Positions 1-9,732 are shown, numbered from the stretch's first letter. The stretch: 58,710 bases of DNA from Clostridia bacterium (GCA_017481495.1 JAFUPC010000011.1:1-58710); one strand, 5' to 3'. A program made the numbers and translations. The notes: generated by a model from the letters alone, not told the origin.

Positions 1-1133
1 CCGGCGCGGACATGGTAGTGTACCCGCCCGTCAGCCATAAGATACGCTTCTCCCGCGGTGGGATAGCGGTCAACAGGGAGACCGTTTACCTGTCGGAGGT
101 CTTCGGTGCGCGGAACAACACCGGTGTCAAGGAAGCCGTTGACCTGTGCGGCGGTGACGGCGCAGAGGAATTCTCTTGCGGGGTCTGCCCAGGAGTCTTC
201 CCACGCACTGCCGATGCAGACGGGGCGCGGCGCGATGAGCGCGGTCAGAAAGTGCTGGTCGAAGGGCATTTCGTATTCACGGTCGGCATAGCCGCGGTAA
301 TTGGGACAGAACCAGAACGGAAACACGCGGGAAATGACCTCGACCGTCTCGCCGACCTTGCTTCTGGTAATCGCCGCGCCGGAGCATCCGGAGTCGTTGG
401 AGCAGGCGCCGGCAAAGCGGTCGTCCATTGCGGCGGTGAGCAGAGCGGTCTTGCCCAGACGCGAGTGTCCCGCGACGAACACCTTGTCGGGGTCGATGTC
501 ATCCCGGCGGAGCAGAACGTCCAGCGCACGCGATGCGGCAAACGACCACATCCGCAGCTTGCCCCATGCGGTCGGCGTGCGGTTCTCCTCACACGTTCCG
601 TATTCGGGATAGCATCCCGCAAGGCCGTTCGTGTAATCGCCGTTGTCGCTTGTGACATCCTGATAATAGATCTGCGCGGCGGCAAAGCCGTGGTCGGTAA
701 TCTCCTCCAGCGGAAAATACTTATCCGGCACGTCCGGGCGGAAGTTGATGTGAATGACGAGCGGCACTTTTCCGCGGTTCAGCGGACGGTTCGACGGCAT
801 TCCGATCTTGTGGTTCGGCGTGAACAGGCAGACGGGGAACGAAAAGTCTCCCGTGGGGGTCGGGAACGTGACGTTGAACCACTCGCCTTTTACCTTTCCC
901 GCGCACATATTCGTGTCGGGCTTTTTGATTTCGGTGCAGGTCACAACGGACGGGTCGTCAAGCTGATTGTCAAGCCGCCCGGTCGGGGCGTAGCCGTATT
1001 CTTCTCTTGCGAGAATGTCGCGCAGTTCCGCGCGGCGGCGTTCCCAGGATTCCTTTGTGACGGGGGTGCCGTCGGTATGGGTGAAAATATCCGGCAGTTT
1101 GCGGATATCGAGTTCGTTCTGGATCAGATGCAT
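1..1133 (-). CDS. CE15-like alpha/beta-hydrolase esterase (partial, 3' end outside window)
   Basis: The frame is open from an ATG at 1133 to the window edge, giving about 377 residues without a stop. The RBS GAGGTGA lies just upstream. The nucleophile elbow GHSRLGKTALL (Ser about 224) followed by NDSGCSGAA matches bacterial CE15 glucuronoyl esterases and related acetyl-xylan esterases. The later block PRPVCIGSAWEDSWADP is also typical of that family. Family members cleave ester links on glucuronoxylan side chains, so a role in plant polysaccharide use is inferred. No signal peptide is seen at the N-terminus (MHLIQNELDIRKL), suggesting a cytoplasmic enzyme. The plus-strand ORF lying opposite is a GC-rich shadow. 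Confidence 0.8.
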   Translation of the reverse strand, partial: MHLIQNELDIRKLPDIFTHTDGTPVTKESWERRRAELRDILAREEYGYAPTGRLDNQLDDPSVVTCTEIKKPDTNMCAGKVKGEWFNVTFPTPTGDFSFPVCLFTPNHKIGMPSNRPLNRGKVPLVIHINFRPDVPDKYFPLEEITDHGFAAAQIYYQDVTSDNGDYTNGLAGCYPEYGTCEENRTPTAWGKLRMWSFAASRALDVLLRRDDIDPDKVFVAGHSRLGKTALLTAAMDDRFAGACSNDSGCSGAAITRSKVGETVEVISRVFPFWFCPNYRGYADREYEMPFDQHFLTALIAPRPVCIGSAWEDSWADPAREFLCAVTAAQVNGFLDTGVVPRTEDLRQVNGLPVDRYPTAGEAYLMADGRVHYHVRA

Positions 1134-1256
1134 GGGGGTTCACCTCGTGTGTTTTATTTTTCAGATGATGGTTTCAATATGATATGGGGCTTCCGTGCGA
1201 AGCTTTTCGCTCGTCTCCTATTTAATCAAGAGCAAAACTGTTTGTTTTAGTCAAAA

Positions 1257-1550
1257 TCAGTCAAAACAAATGGGCGTATTCGACACCGCGCTTCTGGGTT
1301 CTGCCATATACGGTGCGACGGTCTCGCGCCACTTGTTGTAGTGCTCGGTGGTCTTGTGGAATGCGACGGCATCGGCATCGGCGAAGACCTCATACAATGT
1401 GAAGCAGGTGGGGTCGTCCTTGTTCCAGAGGACGTCGAAGCGGACGTTGCCCGGTTCTTTTCTGGTGTTGTTGTGGTTGTAGGTCGTGATTTCCTTGAAC
1501 TGCTCGATGCAGTCTTCCTTGACGTGGACGGATACGAGATTGGCGATCAT
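1257..1550 (-). CDS. Putative quinol monooxygenase, ABM-fold
   Basis: A 97-residue protein with the antibiotic-biosynthesis-monooxygenase (ABM) layout. It starts MIANLVSVHVKEDCIEQF, has the middle block PGNVRFDVLWNKDDPTCF, and a C-terminal helix with AFHKTTEHYNKW before MAEPRS. The length and motifs match the YgiN/LsrG type of small dimeric monooxygenase, whose substrates are quinols or autoinducer-2 phosphate breakdown products. The substrate here cannot be read from sequence. The ATG is preceded by an AAAGGAGA-type RBS. The gene appears monocistronic with its own promoter. Confidence 0.8.
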   Translation of the reverse strand: MIANLVSVHVKEDCIEQFKEITTYNHNNTRKEPGNVRFDVLWNKDDPTCFTLYEVFADADAVAFHKTTEHYNKWRETVAPYMAEPRSAVSNTPICFD

Positions 1551-1588
1551 GGGGGTTCTCCTTTGGAAAATAAAATTTTGTTGATTTC

Positions 1589-1617
1589 AGTATAGCACAA
1601 ATCACGCGAAAACGCAA
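1589..1617 (-). promoter_or_regulatory. Predicted sigma-A promoter of the ABM gene
   Basis: Reading the minus strand, TTGCGT (-35) and TATACT (-10) are separated by 17 bases, about 40 bases upstream of the ABM start codon. Confidence 0.5.
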
Positions 1618-1697
1618 GAGCCAACGGGGAATTTCTGCAAAAAATCCGAAAAAACCGGCGTAAATGTTACGATTTTGAAAATTATTGCGGCATCCTA

Positions 1698-1726
1698 TTG
1701 CATTATATGGTAAAATAGTTTATAAT
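1698..1726 (+). promoter_or_regulatory. Predicted sigma-A promoter of the symporter gene
   Basis: TTGCAT and TATAAT are separated by exactly 17 bases, 45 bases before the symporter ATG. The stretch 1620-1771 is AT-rich compared with the genes around it, as expected of a promoter region. Confidence 0.65.
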
Positions 1727-1771
1727 TATTAACAAATTGAGAACAATCAACGACACAGAAAGGACAAATAT

Positions 1772-3301
1772 ATGAACATTCAATATCTGATTTCGATTGT
1801 GATCTATATGGCGGCGGTCATCGCCATCGGTGTCTGGTGCTCCAAGCGCGCAAACAAGAGCGCGGAGGACTACTTCATCGGCGGCAGAACGCTCGGCCCG
1901 TGGGTCTCCGCGATGAGCGCGGAGGCATCCGATATGTCCGGCTGGCTGCTCATGGGTCTGCCCGGACTTGCTTACTGGAGCGGCCTTGCCGATGCCGGAT
2001 GGACGGCGATCGGTCTTGCTCTCGGCACCTATCTGAACTGGCTCATCGTCAGCAAACGTCTGCGCCGTTATTCCGAGCGCATCGGTGCCATCACCATTCC
2101 GGACTTCTTCTCCAAGCGGTTCCGCGAAAAGAACAAGGTGCTGCTCATCATCTCCTCGCTGCTCATCATCATCTTCTTCACCCCCTACGCCGGCTCCTGC
2201 TTAATGGCGTGCGGCAAGCTGTTCTCCCAGCTCTTCGGCGCACCTTATGAGCTGATGGTCGTCATCGCGGCGCTGTTCGTGCTTCTGTATACGTTCCTGG
2301 GCGGCTTCCTCGGCGAATCCGCATCGGACTTCATGCAGGCCATTGTCATGATTATCGCGCTGGTCTGTGTCCTTGTCATCGGTGTGGCAACGGCAGGCGG
2401 TGTCGATGCTGTCATCGAAAACTCAAAGAGCATCCCCGGCTTCCTTTCCCTCTTTGAAAAAGCAACACCCACGGATGTGGACGGCACGGTCGTCTTTGGT
2501 GATGCAGCACCGATGGGCTTTGTGACCATTCTTTCCGGCCTTGTCTGGGGTCTTGGATATTTCGGTATGCCGCAGGTGCTTCTGCGCTTCATGGCGATCC
2601 GTGACGAAAAGGAACTGAAGCTCTCCCGCCGCGTTGCGACGGTCTGGGTCGTTATCTCCCTCGCGGCCGCCATCTTCATCGGCATCATCGGCCGTACCCT
2701 CTACCCGAACGCTTATCTGGAATACGGCTCCGGCCACACCGAGAACATCTTCATTCTCATGACGACCGATATGCTCCCGGCACTGCTGGCGGGTCTGGTC
2801 TGCGCAGGCATTCTTGCCGCCGCCATCAGCTCCTCCGACTCCTATCTGCTCATTTCCGCCTCCGCGATTGCGGAAAATGTCTACCACGGTGTCTTCAAAA
2901 AGGATGCGACCGACAAGCAGGTCATGCGTGTCACCCGTATCATTCTCGTGCTGATCATGGTGTTCGCCATGCTCGTTGCGACCGGCGGAAACCAGGTCAT
3001 CTTCTCCATCGTTGACTTCGCCTGGGCAGGTCTCGGCGCGACGTTCGGCCCGCTCATGCTGTTCTCCCTGTTCTGGAAGCGCACCACCTATCAAGGTGCC
3101 GTTGCCGGCATGGTCACCGGCGGCGTGGTCGCCATCGTCTGGAACTTCTTCATCGCCCCCCTCGGCGGCATCTTCGCCGTCTACGAGCTGGCACCCGCGT
3201 TCCTGCTCTCCTCCGTTGCGATCGTTGTTGTGTCGCTTCTGACAAAGGAACCGGAAACGGCGATTCAGGAAGATTATGCCTATGCGGCGAATAAGAATTA
3301 A
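1772..3301 (+). CDS. putP: Sodium/proline-type symporter (SSS family)
   Basis: A 509-residue integral membrane protein with about 12-13 hydrophobic segments, the usual size for PutP. Family landmarks: the N-terminal AEDYFIGGRTLGPWVSAMSA, the SDMSGWLLMGLPG block in TM2 that carries the Na+ and substrate site in PutP, and AISSSDSYLLI in TM8 with the Na2-site serines. It imports a small solute, probably proline, driven by the sodium gradient. RBS AGAAAGGA precedes the ATG. A terminator follows directly, so it is monocistronic. Substrate choice within the SSS family is inferred from resemblance to PutP. Confidence 0.9.
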   Translation: MNIQYLISIVIYMAAVIAIGVWCSKRANKSAEDYFIGGRTLGPWVSAMSAEASDMSGWLLMGLPGLAYWSGLADAGWTAIGLALGTYLNWLIVSKRLRRYSERIGAITIPDFFSKRFREKNKVLLIISSLLIIIFFTPYAGSCLMACGKLFSQLFGAPYELMVVIAALFVLLYTFLGGFLGESASDFMQAIVMIIALVCVLVIGVATAGGVDAVIENSKSIPGFLSLFEKATPTDVDGTVVFGDAAPMGFVTILSGLVWGLGYFGMPQVLLRFMAIRDEKELKLSRRVATVWVVISLAAAIFIGIIGRTLYPNAYLEYGSGHTENIFILMTTDMLPALLAGLVCAGILAAAISSSDSYLLISASAIAENVYHGVFKKDATDKQVMRVTRIILVLIMVFAMLVATGGNQVIFSIVDFAWAGLGATFGPLMLFSLFWKRTTYQGAVAGMVTGGVVAIVWNFFIAPLGGIFAVYELAPAFLLSSVAIVVVSLLTKEPETAIQEDYAYAANKN

Positions 3302-3328
3302 GGGTTTTGTTTGAATTGAATCGAATGG

Positions 3329-3362
3329 GGTCTGTAACGGGAGTTGCAGACCTTGTTTTTTT
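3329..3362 (+). terminator. Intrinsic terminator after the symporter
   Basis: Stem GGTCTG-T-AAC pairs with GTT-G-CAGACC, with a GGGA loop, followed by TTG and a run of seven T. Confidence 0.8.
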
Positions 3363-3377
3363 GGGGAGCCCGCCTCC

Positions 3378-3445
3378 GGGGGAATGCTGTCAATTTAAGA
3401 AAAGCGACATTCATTATGTCTGTAGGGACGCCCCTACAGGGTTAG
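3378..3445 (+). repeat. Intergenic repeat fragment (AATGCTGTCAA / CTGTAGGG unit)
   Basis: GGGGGAATGCTGTCAA followed by TTTAAGAAAAGCGACAT and TATGTCTGTAGGGACGCCC closely matches 42561-42616. The segment CTGTAGGG-ACG-CCCCTACAG is itself a hairpin. It lies in otherwise gene-free DNA between the symporter terminator and the T-box promoter. Confidence 0.6.
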
Positions 3446-3523
3446 AGGAAACGTGTTTCCAATCTCAAGTCAACACCATCCCCCCACCCCCAAAGAAAAT
3501 TTCATGAAATTGAAAATTTCATA

Positions 3524-3552
3524 TTGACATTTTCCTCAATTTATAGTATAAT
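3524..3552 (+). promoter_or_regulatory. Consensus sigma-A promoter of the metYA T-box operon
   Basis: Perfect TTGACA and TATAAT with a 17-base spacer. Transcription would start near 3559, immediately before the T-box leader. Confidence 0.85.
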
Positions 3553-3559
3553 AGTCACA

Positions 3560-3982
3560 GCATCTGTTATTACAAAGGCTATGACGAAGAGGACATACAG
3601 AAAACTGCGCACCGCTCAAAACACTTCCGACCGTTTTGGGTGTCAGAGAGCCGCCGGTCGGTGCAAGGCGGCAGCGGGGGACTGTATCGTTTATGGCTTC
3701 CGAGCCGGATTGTCAAGCCGCAGGGCGAAGACCGGAGACGGTTTTTCCGCGTGCGGGTCAGGCTTTCCCGTGAGGCTGCGTGAATGCACAGGGCTTGAAG
3801 GAGCCCCCGAAAAAAGAGGATCGGTCATCGGAAACTATCCGAAGTTCCGGAAAATTTCTGATATTCCGGATAAATCTGAAACCGATCAATTTGAGTGGTA
3901 CCGCGGGTGAAACTTCTCCCGTCTCAAAGAACCGGCATATCGTTTTTATGCCATGTTGTTTGGGGCGGATTTTTTATTATCG
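3560..3982 (+). promoter_or_regulatory. T-box riboswitch, probably methionine-specific
   Basis: A leader of about 420 bases. The stem I apical signature AGAGAGCCGCCGGTCGGTG is at about 3643-3663. The T-box bulge sequence GAGTGGTACCGCGG is at 3893-3906. A candidate terminator follows, TCCcGTCT pairing with GGGCGGA, then TTTTTT at 3970-3975. The likely specifier codon is ATG at 3693-3695, followed by GCTTCCGAG as in many stem I 3' sides. Uncharged tRNA-Met would stabilise the antiterminator and permit metYA transcription. The specifier call is by eye and needs a fold; the presence of a T-box is secure. Confidence 0.88.
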
Positions 3983-4007
3983 TGATATAAGGAAAGGAAT
4001 CAGAACC

Positions 4008-5297
4008 ATGAGCGACAAGAATTACAGAATCGAAACCAAATGCGTGCAGGGCGGCTACACCCCCGGCAACGGCGAACCGAGACAGATCCCGATCATCCAG
4101 TCCACCACGTTCAAGTATGCGACGAGCGCGGACATGGGCAAGCTGTTCGACTTAGAGGCATCCGGCTATTTCTACTCCCGTCTTCAGAACCCGACCTGCG
4201 ACACCGTCGCGGCGAAGATCTGCGAAATGGAGGGCGGCACCGCCGCAATGCTGACATCCTCCGGTCAGGCGGCATCGTTCTTTGCAGTGTTCAACATCGC
4301 GGGCGCGGGCGACCACATCGTTTCTTCCTCCACCATTTACGGCGGCACCTACAACCTCTTCTCCGTCACGATGAAGCGCATGGGCATCGACTTTACGTTT
4401 GTTGATCCGGACTGCTCCGAGGAAGAGCTGAACGCCGCATTCCGTCCCAACACGAAAGCCGTGTTCGGTGAGACCATCGCCAACCCCGCGCTGGTCGTTC
4501 TCGATATTGAAAAATTCGCAAATGCGGCACACGCACACGGCGTTCCGCTGATCATCGACAACACGTTCGCAACGCCGGTCAACTGCCGTCCGTTTGAATG
4601 GGGCGCCGACATCGTCACGCATTCCACGACCAAGTACATGGACGGTCACGGCGCGGCGGTCGGCGGTTGTATCGTCGATTCCGGCAAATTCGACTGGAAC
4701 GCACACGCCGACAAGTTCCCCGGTCTGACCACGCCCGACGAAAGCTATCACGGCGTCATCTACACCGAACGCTTCGGTCTGGGCGGCGCGTACATCACCA
4801 AGGCGACCGCACAGCTGATGCGCGACCTCGGCTCCATCCAGGCACCGCAGAACGCATTCCTGCTGAACATGGGACTGGAATCCCTGCACGTCCGGATGCA
4901 GAGACACTGCGAAAACGCCGCCGCCGTCGCAAAGTTCCTCTCCACCCATGAAAAGATCGCCTGGGTCAGCCACGCATCCCTGCCAGGCGACAAGTATCAC
5001 GACCGCGCGCAGAAGTATATGCCGATGGGTACCTGCGGTGTCATCAGCTTCGGTGTCAAGGGCGGCCGTGCCGCGGCAGAAGCGTTCATGGGACACCTGA
5101 AGCTCGCCGCCATCGAAACGCACGTCGCCGATGCGCGCACCTGCTGTCTGCATCCGGCAAGCGCAACCCACCGCCAGATGAACGATGCGGAGCTTGCCGC
5201 CGCCGGTGTTTCCCCCGATCTCGTCCGTCTCTCCTGCGGTCTGGAATCCGCCGATGACCTCATCGCAGACATCGCGCAGGCATTGGAACAGATCTGA
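4008..5297 (+). CDS. metY: O-acetylhomoserine sulfhydrylase
   Basis: A 429-residue PLP enzyme of the Cys/Met metabolism class. It makes homocysteine from O-acetylhomoserine and sulfide. Landmarks: the N-terminal [50 protein letters not shown] and [16 protein letters not shown] with the PLP-binding Lys, then [11 protein letters not shown] near the C-terminus. The ATG at 4008 is chosen because GGAAAGGA precedes it at 3991-3998 and the protein matches the family from MSDKNY on. An upstream in-frame ATG at 3780 lies inside the T-box. It is co-transcribed with metA, 25 bases downstream. Confidence 0.95.
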   Translation: MSDKNYRIETKCVQGGYTPGNGEPRQIPIIQSTTFKYATSADMGKLFDLEASGYFYSRLQNPTCDTVAAKICEMEGGTAAMLTSSGQAASFFAVFNIAGAGDHIVSSSTIYGGTYNLFSVTMKRMGIDFTFVDPDCSEEELNAAFRPNTKAVFGETIANPALVVLDIEKFANAAHAHGVPLIIDNTFATPVNCRPFEWGADIVTHSTTKYMDGHGAAVGGCIVDSGKFDWNAHADKFPGLTTPDESYHGVIYTERFGLGGAYITKATAQLMRDLGSIQAPQNAFLLNMGLESLHVRMQRHCENAAAVAKFLSTHEKIAWVSHASLPGDKYHDRAQKYMPMGTCGVISFGVKGGRAAAEAFMGHLKLAAIETHVADARTCCLHPASATHRQMNDAELAAAGVSPDLVRLSCGLESADDLIADIAQALEQI

Positions 5298-5322
5298 TTC
5301 CCCGGAAAGGAGCCACGATTCT

Positions 5323-6237
5323 ATGCCGATCAAAATCCCGGATGAACTGCCTGCAGTCCGCACGCTGGCATCCGAAAAAATCTTTGTTATGACCGAAAAC
5401 CGCGCCGTGGCGCAGGACATCCGTCCTCTGCGCATCCTGCTTCTCAACCTGATGCCGACCAAGGTCGTCACGGAAACGCAGTTTTCCCGTCTTCTGGGCA
5501 ACTCGCCCCTGCAGGTAGAGCTGACCCTTTTGCAGACAGCGACCCACCAGTCGAAAAATACCTCCGCCGAGCATCTGCTCATGTTCTACAAGACCTTCGA
5601 TGAAGTGAAGAATGAAAAATTCGACGGCATGATCATCACCGGTGCGCCGGTCGAGCAGATGCCGTTTGAAGAAGTGGAATACTGGGACGAGCTGTGTGAG
5701 ATCATGGAATGGAGCAAGAAGAACGTCCACAGCACCCTGCACATCTGCTGGGGCGCGCAGGCCGGACTGTATTATCACTACGGCATTCCCAAGCGCGCGC
5801 TTGACAAGAAGCTGTTCGGCGTGTTCCCCCATGTGGTCGAAACGCAGGAAAACACGCTCATGCGCGGCTTTGACGATGTGTTCTACGCCCCGCACAGCCG
5901 TCACACGACCATCGACCGCGAGGACATTGAGGACGTCGATGCGCTGACGATCGTCGCATCGTCCCCCGATGCCGGCGTTTACGCGGTTGAGAGCGCCCGC
6001 CACCGCCAGATCTACATCACCGGTCACTCCGAGTACGACGCCGACACCCTGGAAAAGGAATACCTGCGCGACAAGAACGCCGGTCTTCCCATTGAAGTGC
6101 CGAAGAACTACTATCCCGACGACGACGATACCAAAGCCCCCCGCGTGACCTGGCGCGCGCACGCAAATCTGCTGTTTTCCAACTGGCTGAACTATTACGT
6201 TTACCAGACGACGCCGTATCAGATTGAGTCGATATAA
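5323..6237 (+). CDS. metA: Homoserine O-acetyltransferase (MetA/HTS family)
   Basis: A 304-residue HTS-family enzyme supplying the substrate for MetY. The catalytic Cys142 sits in HICWGAQAG, and His235 and Glu237 in ITGHSEYD. Position 111 is Glu ([13 protein letters not shown]). In characterised family members Glu111 goes with acetyl-CoA and Gly111 with succinyl-CoA, so this is an acetyltransferase despite the metA name; that fits MetY. RBS AAAGGAG at 5305-5312 fixes the start. A strong terminator follows. Confidence 0.95.
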   Translation: MPIKIPDELPAVRTLASEKIFVMTENRAVAQDIRPLRILLLNLMPTKVVTETQFSRLLGNSPLQVELTLLQTATHQSKNTSAEHLLMFYKTFDEVKNEKFDGMIITGAPVEQMPFEEVEYWDELCEIMEWSKKNVHSTLHICWGAQAGLYYHYGIPKRALDKKLFGVFPHVVETQENTLMRGFDDVFYAPHSRHTTIDREDIEDVDALTIVASSPDAGVYAVESARHRQIYITGHSEYDADTLEKEYLRDKNAGLPIEVPKNYYPDDDDTKAPRVTWRAHANLLFSNWLNYYVYQTTPYQIESI

Positions 6238-6246
6238 TGCAATGAG

Positions 6247-6279
6247 AAAGATTCCGGAATTGACGCCGGAATCTTTTTT
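6247..6279 (+). terminator. Intrinsic terminator of the metYA operon
   Basis: AAAGATTCCGG pairs with CCGGAATCTTT around an 8-base loop and runs into six T. Confidence 0.9.
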
Positions 6280-6593
6280 ATCAAATTTTTTCGCACCGCC
6301 TTTGGTACTCCCGCAGAACGTGACCGGTTCGCACGACAAACCTTCCCTCTTGGGAGAAGATGCGGAGCATTTTCTGAAGACACGCGAAGCAGTGGATGAG
6401 GTCTCACCGCGGAGCGATGATTTCTGAATCTCTCATACTTCTGTCAGCACTCCGGCACTCACAACCGGCATCGGCTTCTCCAAACCGGAAAAAGTAAAAA
6501 GCGTTTCCTTTCAAGGAACCTGAATCGCGTGGCGAAATGCTTTATGCTTTCCGAAGTTTGAAGAACCACTTTGGTACTTTCCCGAAAGTACCG
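6280..6593. other. Gene-free interval with a family A repeat fragment
   Basis: No credible coding region. It holds one family A half-element at 6321-6354 and, further on, short AT-rich text ending at the pcrA stop codon. Nothing else was recognised. Confidence 0.6.
6321..6354 (+). repeat. Family A intergenic repeat, half element (A1)
   Basis: TGACCGGTTCGCACGACAAA followed by CCTTCCCTCTTGGG matches the family A core. The GGCAAG arm is missing. Confidence 0.7.
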
Positions 6594-8777
6594 TCAAAAT
6601 ATATGCGCAATCCCCGGATAATCAAAGCTGATCGGTCTCACACCGTTGACAAACCGGATGAAATACGTCCGCGTTTTTTCGTCCACCCGCTCGACGATAC
6701 CCTCTCCGAAGCCTTTGTGGCGGAGCTGGTCGCCGACGTGGAAGATCTCGCCGTCCTCGCGGTCGAAGTGCTTTGCCTGCAATGCCTGTTCTTCGCGCAG
6801 GTCGTGGGGGACGGTACCGACACAGTCGAGAAACGCAGGGTCGGTGTCCCGGACAAAGTCTTCTATGAACCGGGAGGGAACCTTGGAGAAGCCTTTGACA
6901 CCGAAGCCCTCGGATTCGGTCAGGTACAGCCGGTGCCGTGCGCGGGTCATGGCGACAAAGCACAGGCGGCGTTCCTCCTCCAATGCTTCATGCCTGCGCT
7001 CCTCCAGACTGCGTGCGGAGGGGAAGATACCCTCCGTCATGCCGACGAGAAACACGCGGTCAAATTCCAACCCCTTGGAGGTGTGGATGGTCATGATCTT
7101 CACGCGGTCACAGGTGTCCTCGGCATCGCTGTCGCGCAGAAGTGTCATTTGCTGCAGAAATGCCGACAGGGACAGGTGCTCGCCGAATTCCGCTTCCTGC
7201 GTGACGATGCTGCGCAATAGCTCCGTTGTGTTATCCAGCCGTTCAATGTCGCCGCTTTCGCGGATGTAAAGCTCGTATCCGGTCTGCGCAAGGATCGCCT
7301 GCAGCAGCTCCGACACCGACAGCGTTTCCCGCTGTGCCCGCAGAGCATCCATGACCGAGACGAACTGCTTTGCGCCACTCGCCCGGAACTGCTCGGTTTC
7401 GCACAAGGCGCGCAGGGATTCGTAGAGGGAGAGCTTGTGCTCCTCCGCATACAGCGTGAGTGCCGCCAGCTTTGCCTTGCCGAGCTTCCGGCGCGGGACA
7501 TTGCAGATGCGCTTGAACGACAGATCGTCGTCCGGCCGGTCCACAAGGCGCATATAGGACAACACGTCCTTGATCTCCGCGCGCTCGTAAAAGCCGACAC
7601 CGCCGTACACCGTGTAGGGGATGTTTTCGGCGAGAAACCCGCTCTCCACAAAGCGCGACACATACCCGGAGCGGTACAGAACCGCGAAATCGGCATACTT
7701 CCCGCCCGCGGCGACGTGGTTTCTGATCTCCCGGCAGATGTAGCCGATCTCCTCTTTGTCGTTTTTGGCGTGAAGACAGACCACGCGCGCGCCGCCCGGC
7801 TTCTTTGTATACAGCGTTTTTTCCACGCGGTTGCGGTTATGGGAAATGAGCGCATTCGCCGCGGCAAGCACCGGCTCGGACGAACGGTAGTTTTCTTCGA
7901 GAAAAATGTCCTTTGCCCGCAGACCGTACTGATGTTCAAAGCACGGATTGTTCAGCCAGCCCTCAAAATCGACGATGACGGACATATTCGCGCCGCGCCA
8001 CTCATAGATATTCTGGTCGGGGTCGCCAACGACGAACAGGTTGCGGTTATATTCCGACAGCCGACGGATGAGCTTGAACTCCTTTGCCGTGATGTCCTGA
8101 AATTCATCCACCATGATGTAGCACAGCCGCTGCTGCCATTTTTCCAGCACATCGGGATAGCGGCGGAACAGGTATATGACAAAATTGATAAGGTCAAAGA
8201 AATCGAGCCCGAAATATTTGCGCTGTTTTTTAATATAACGGAAGATGATCTCATCGGACGGCTTTTCCGACGTCAGCGCGGAATAATCAAAATCGGGGTC
8301 GGAGAGATATTCCACATAGGTGATGAGATTCTTGTAATACCGGATCTGGTCGATCATGAATTTGAACGAGGCGGTGTCCATTTTGATGCCCATCTCGTCA
8401 TAGACCTCTTCGAGAATGCGCTTCTGGTCGAGATTGTCCAGCACGATGAAATTGTCCGGGTAAAAGAGCTTCGTGATCTCCTCCCGCAGAATGCGCGTGC
8501 AGAACGCATGGAGCGTTGCGACAAACGAGGTGTCGAATTCCTCCCCGAGCATCCCTTTGATGCGCCGCTTCATCTCGTTTGCCGCCTTGTTCGTGAACGT
8601 GATGCAGAGGATGTTCGACGGCGCAATGCCATATTCCCGCACCAGATACGCATACCGGTGTGTCAGCGCCCGTGTCTTCCCCGTCCCCGCACCCGCGATG
8701 ACCCGGATATACCCCTCCGTTGTCGTGACTGCCGCTCTCTGGGATTCATTGAGACCCGCGAGGATGTCATTGTCCAT
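6594..8777 (-). CDS. pcrA: ATP-dependent DNA helicase PcrA/UvrD
   Basis: A 727-residue superfamily 1A 3'-5' helicase, the usual PcrA length. Motifs in order: Walker A GAGTGKTRALTHR, motif Ia TFTNKAANEM, motif II DEFQDI, motif III VVGDPDQNIYEWRGA, motif V TIHTSKGLEFDRVFLVGM, and motif VI EEERRLCFVAMTRAR. The C-terminal tail GDQLRHKGFGEGIVERV resembles the PcrA Tudor-like domain that contacts RNA polymerase. Roles in the family are nucleotide excision repair and removal of obstacles before forks. The start at MDNDIL has AAAGGA upstream; an upstream in-frame ATG would reach into the promoter. The gene stands alone. Confidence 0.95.
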   Translation of the reverse strand: MDNDILAGLNESQRAAVTTTEGYIRVIAGAGTGKTRALTHRYAYLVREYGIAPSNILCITFTNKAANEMKRRIKGMLGEEFDTSFVATLHAFCTRILREEITKLFYPDNFIVLDNLDQKRILEEVYDEMGIKMDTASFKFMIDQIRYYKNLITYVEYLSDPDFDYSALTSEKPSDEIIFRYIKKQRKYFGLDFFDLINFVIYLFRRYPDVLEKWQQRLCYIMVDEFQDITAKEFKLIRRLSEYNRNLFVVGDPDQNIYEWRGANMSVIVDFEGWLNNPCFEHQYGLRAKDIFLEENYRSSEPVLAAANALISHNRNRVEKTLYTKKPGGARVVCLHAKNDKEEIGYICREIRNHVAAGGKYADFAVLYRSGYVSRFVESGFLAENIPYTVYGGVGFYERAEIKDVLSYMRLVDRPDDDLSFKRICNVPRRKLGKAKLAALTLYAEEHKLSLYESLRALCETEQFRASGAKQFVSVMDALRAQRETLSVSELLQAILAQTGYELYIRESGDIERLDNTTELLRSIVTQEAEFGEHLSLSAFLQQMTLLRDSDAEDTCDRVKIMTIHTSKGLEFDRVFLVGMTEGIFPSARSLEERRHEALEEERRLCFVAMTRARHRLYLTESEGFGVKGFSKVPSRFIEDFVRDTDPAFLDCVGTVPHDLREEQALQAKHFDREDGEIFHVGDQLRHKGFGEGIVERVDEKTRTYFIRFVNGVRPISFDYPGIAHIF

Positions 8778-8834
8778 AGCCGGATTCCTTTCTGTACTTC
8801 CGATATTGGTTCGTTTGTTCGGAATGTTTGTTTT

Positions 8835-8863
8835 ATTATAGCATATTCTGAGGGAAATGTCAA
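8835..8863 (-). promoter_or_regulatory. Predicted sigma-A promoter of pcrA
   Basis: On the minus strand TTGACA and TATAAT are separated by 17 bases, about 60 bases before the start codon. Confidence 0.8.
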
Positions 8864-9078
8864 GGTTATGGCGGGGGAATGGCGAAAAAATGTTTTTGCT
8901 TTTTTGATTTGTACGGCGGAGCAAGGATGTCATGCAAATCTCTCGCAGAAGCCACCGCCTCCCTTTATCAACCTCCCATCAAAAATTTCCCAAAAAATTT
9001 CGTCAAACCCCTTTCCATTCCGGGGACAGATATGGTATAATAATAACAGAAGAAATTCAAATTCCGGGAGGAACTACC

Positions 9079-9732
9079 ATGAATACCGAACTGTTAAACG
9101 AAATTTCCGAAAAGCTTCAGCGCGGCAAGGCAAAGGATGTCTCTGCGCTTGTCAATCAGGCGCTGGAAGAAGGCATTGCGCCCGACGTCATTCTCAACGA
9201 TGCGCTCGTTGTGGGCATGAACATCGTTGGCGAAAAATTCCGTAGCAATGAAGTCTTTGTTCCCGAAGTGCTGGTCGCGGCGCGTGCGATGAACGCGGGA
9301 CTGAAAATTCTGAACCCCGTGCTCGCAGATGCGGGTGTGGAACCGATCGGCACCGCCGTCATCTGCACGGTCAAGGGCGATATGCACGACATCGGCAAGA
9401 ATCTCGTCCGCATGATGATCGAGGGTCAGGGCATCAAATGCGTGGACCTCGGTGTCGACGCCGCGCCCGAAGCCGTTGTTGCGGCGGTAAAGGAAAACAA
9501 CGCACAGCTCGTCTGCCTCTCCGCCCTGCTCACGACGACGATGGGCGGTCAGCGGGATGTCATCGAAGCCCTCTGTGAAGCCGGTATCCGCGACACCGTC
9601 CGTGTCATGGTCGGCGGCGCACCCGTCACAAAAGAATGGGCAGACGACATCGGCGCAGACTGCTACACCCTCGATGCCGCCTCCGCCGCCAAAGAAGCAA
9701 AGCGGTTGATTCTGGAGATGAAAAAGGGATAA
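9079..9732 (+). CDS. Corrinoid (B12-binding) methyltransferase protein
   Basis: A 217-residue protein of the MtaC/MtbC type. The N-terminal helical cap (about 1-90) carries VGEKFRSNEVFVPEVLVAARAM, and the C-terminal Rossmann-like B12 domain (about 93-215) carries DMHDIGKN, the DxHxxG motif whose His ligates cobalt. It shuttles a methyl group between a substrate-specific methyltransferase and an acceptor methyltransferase. RBS GGGAGGAA lies 6 bases before ATG and a TATAAT box is at 9036-9041. Three UroD-superfamily genes and a DUF2284 gene follow, so it likely forms a methyl-transfer module with them. No tetrahydrofolate methyltransferase is adjacent. Confidence 0.92.
   Translation: MNTELLNEISEKLQRGKAKDVSALVNQALEEGIAPDVILNDALVVGMNIVGEKFRSNEVFVPEVLVAARAMNAGLKILNPVLADAGVEPIGTAVICTVKGDMHDIGKNLVRMMIEGQGIKCVDLGVDAAPEAVVAAVKENNAQLVCLSALLTTTMGGQRDVIEALCEAGIRDTVRVMVGGAPVTKEWADDIGADCYTLDAASAAKEAKRLILEMKKG

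Noticed and set aside
12..1250. 412-codon plus-strand ORF at the left end
   Set aside because: It is antisense to the esterase gene, whose minus-strand frame has clear family motifs; its own protein is Arg/Val-rich without any recognisable domain.
3560..3982. tRNA or protein-coding region ahead of metY
   Set aside because: The in-frame extension from 3780 lies inside the T-box leader; the structure is a riboswitch, not a tRNA gene.
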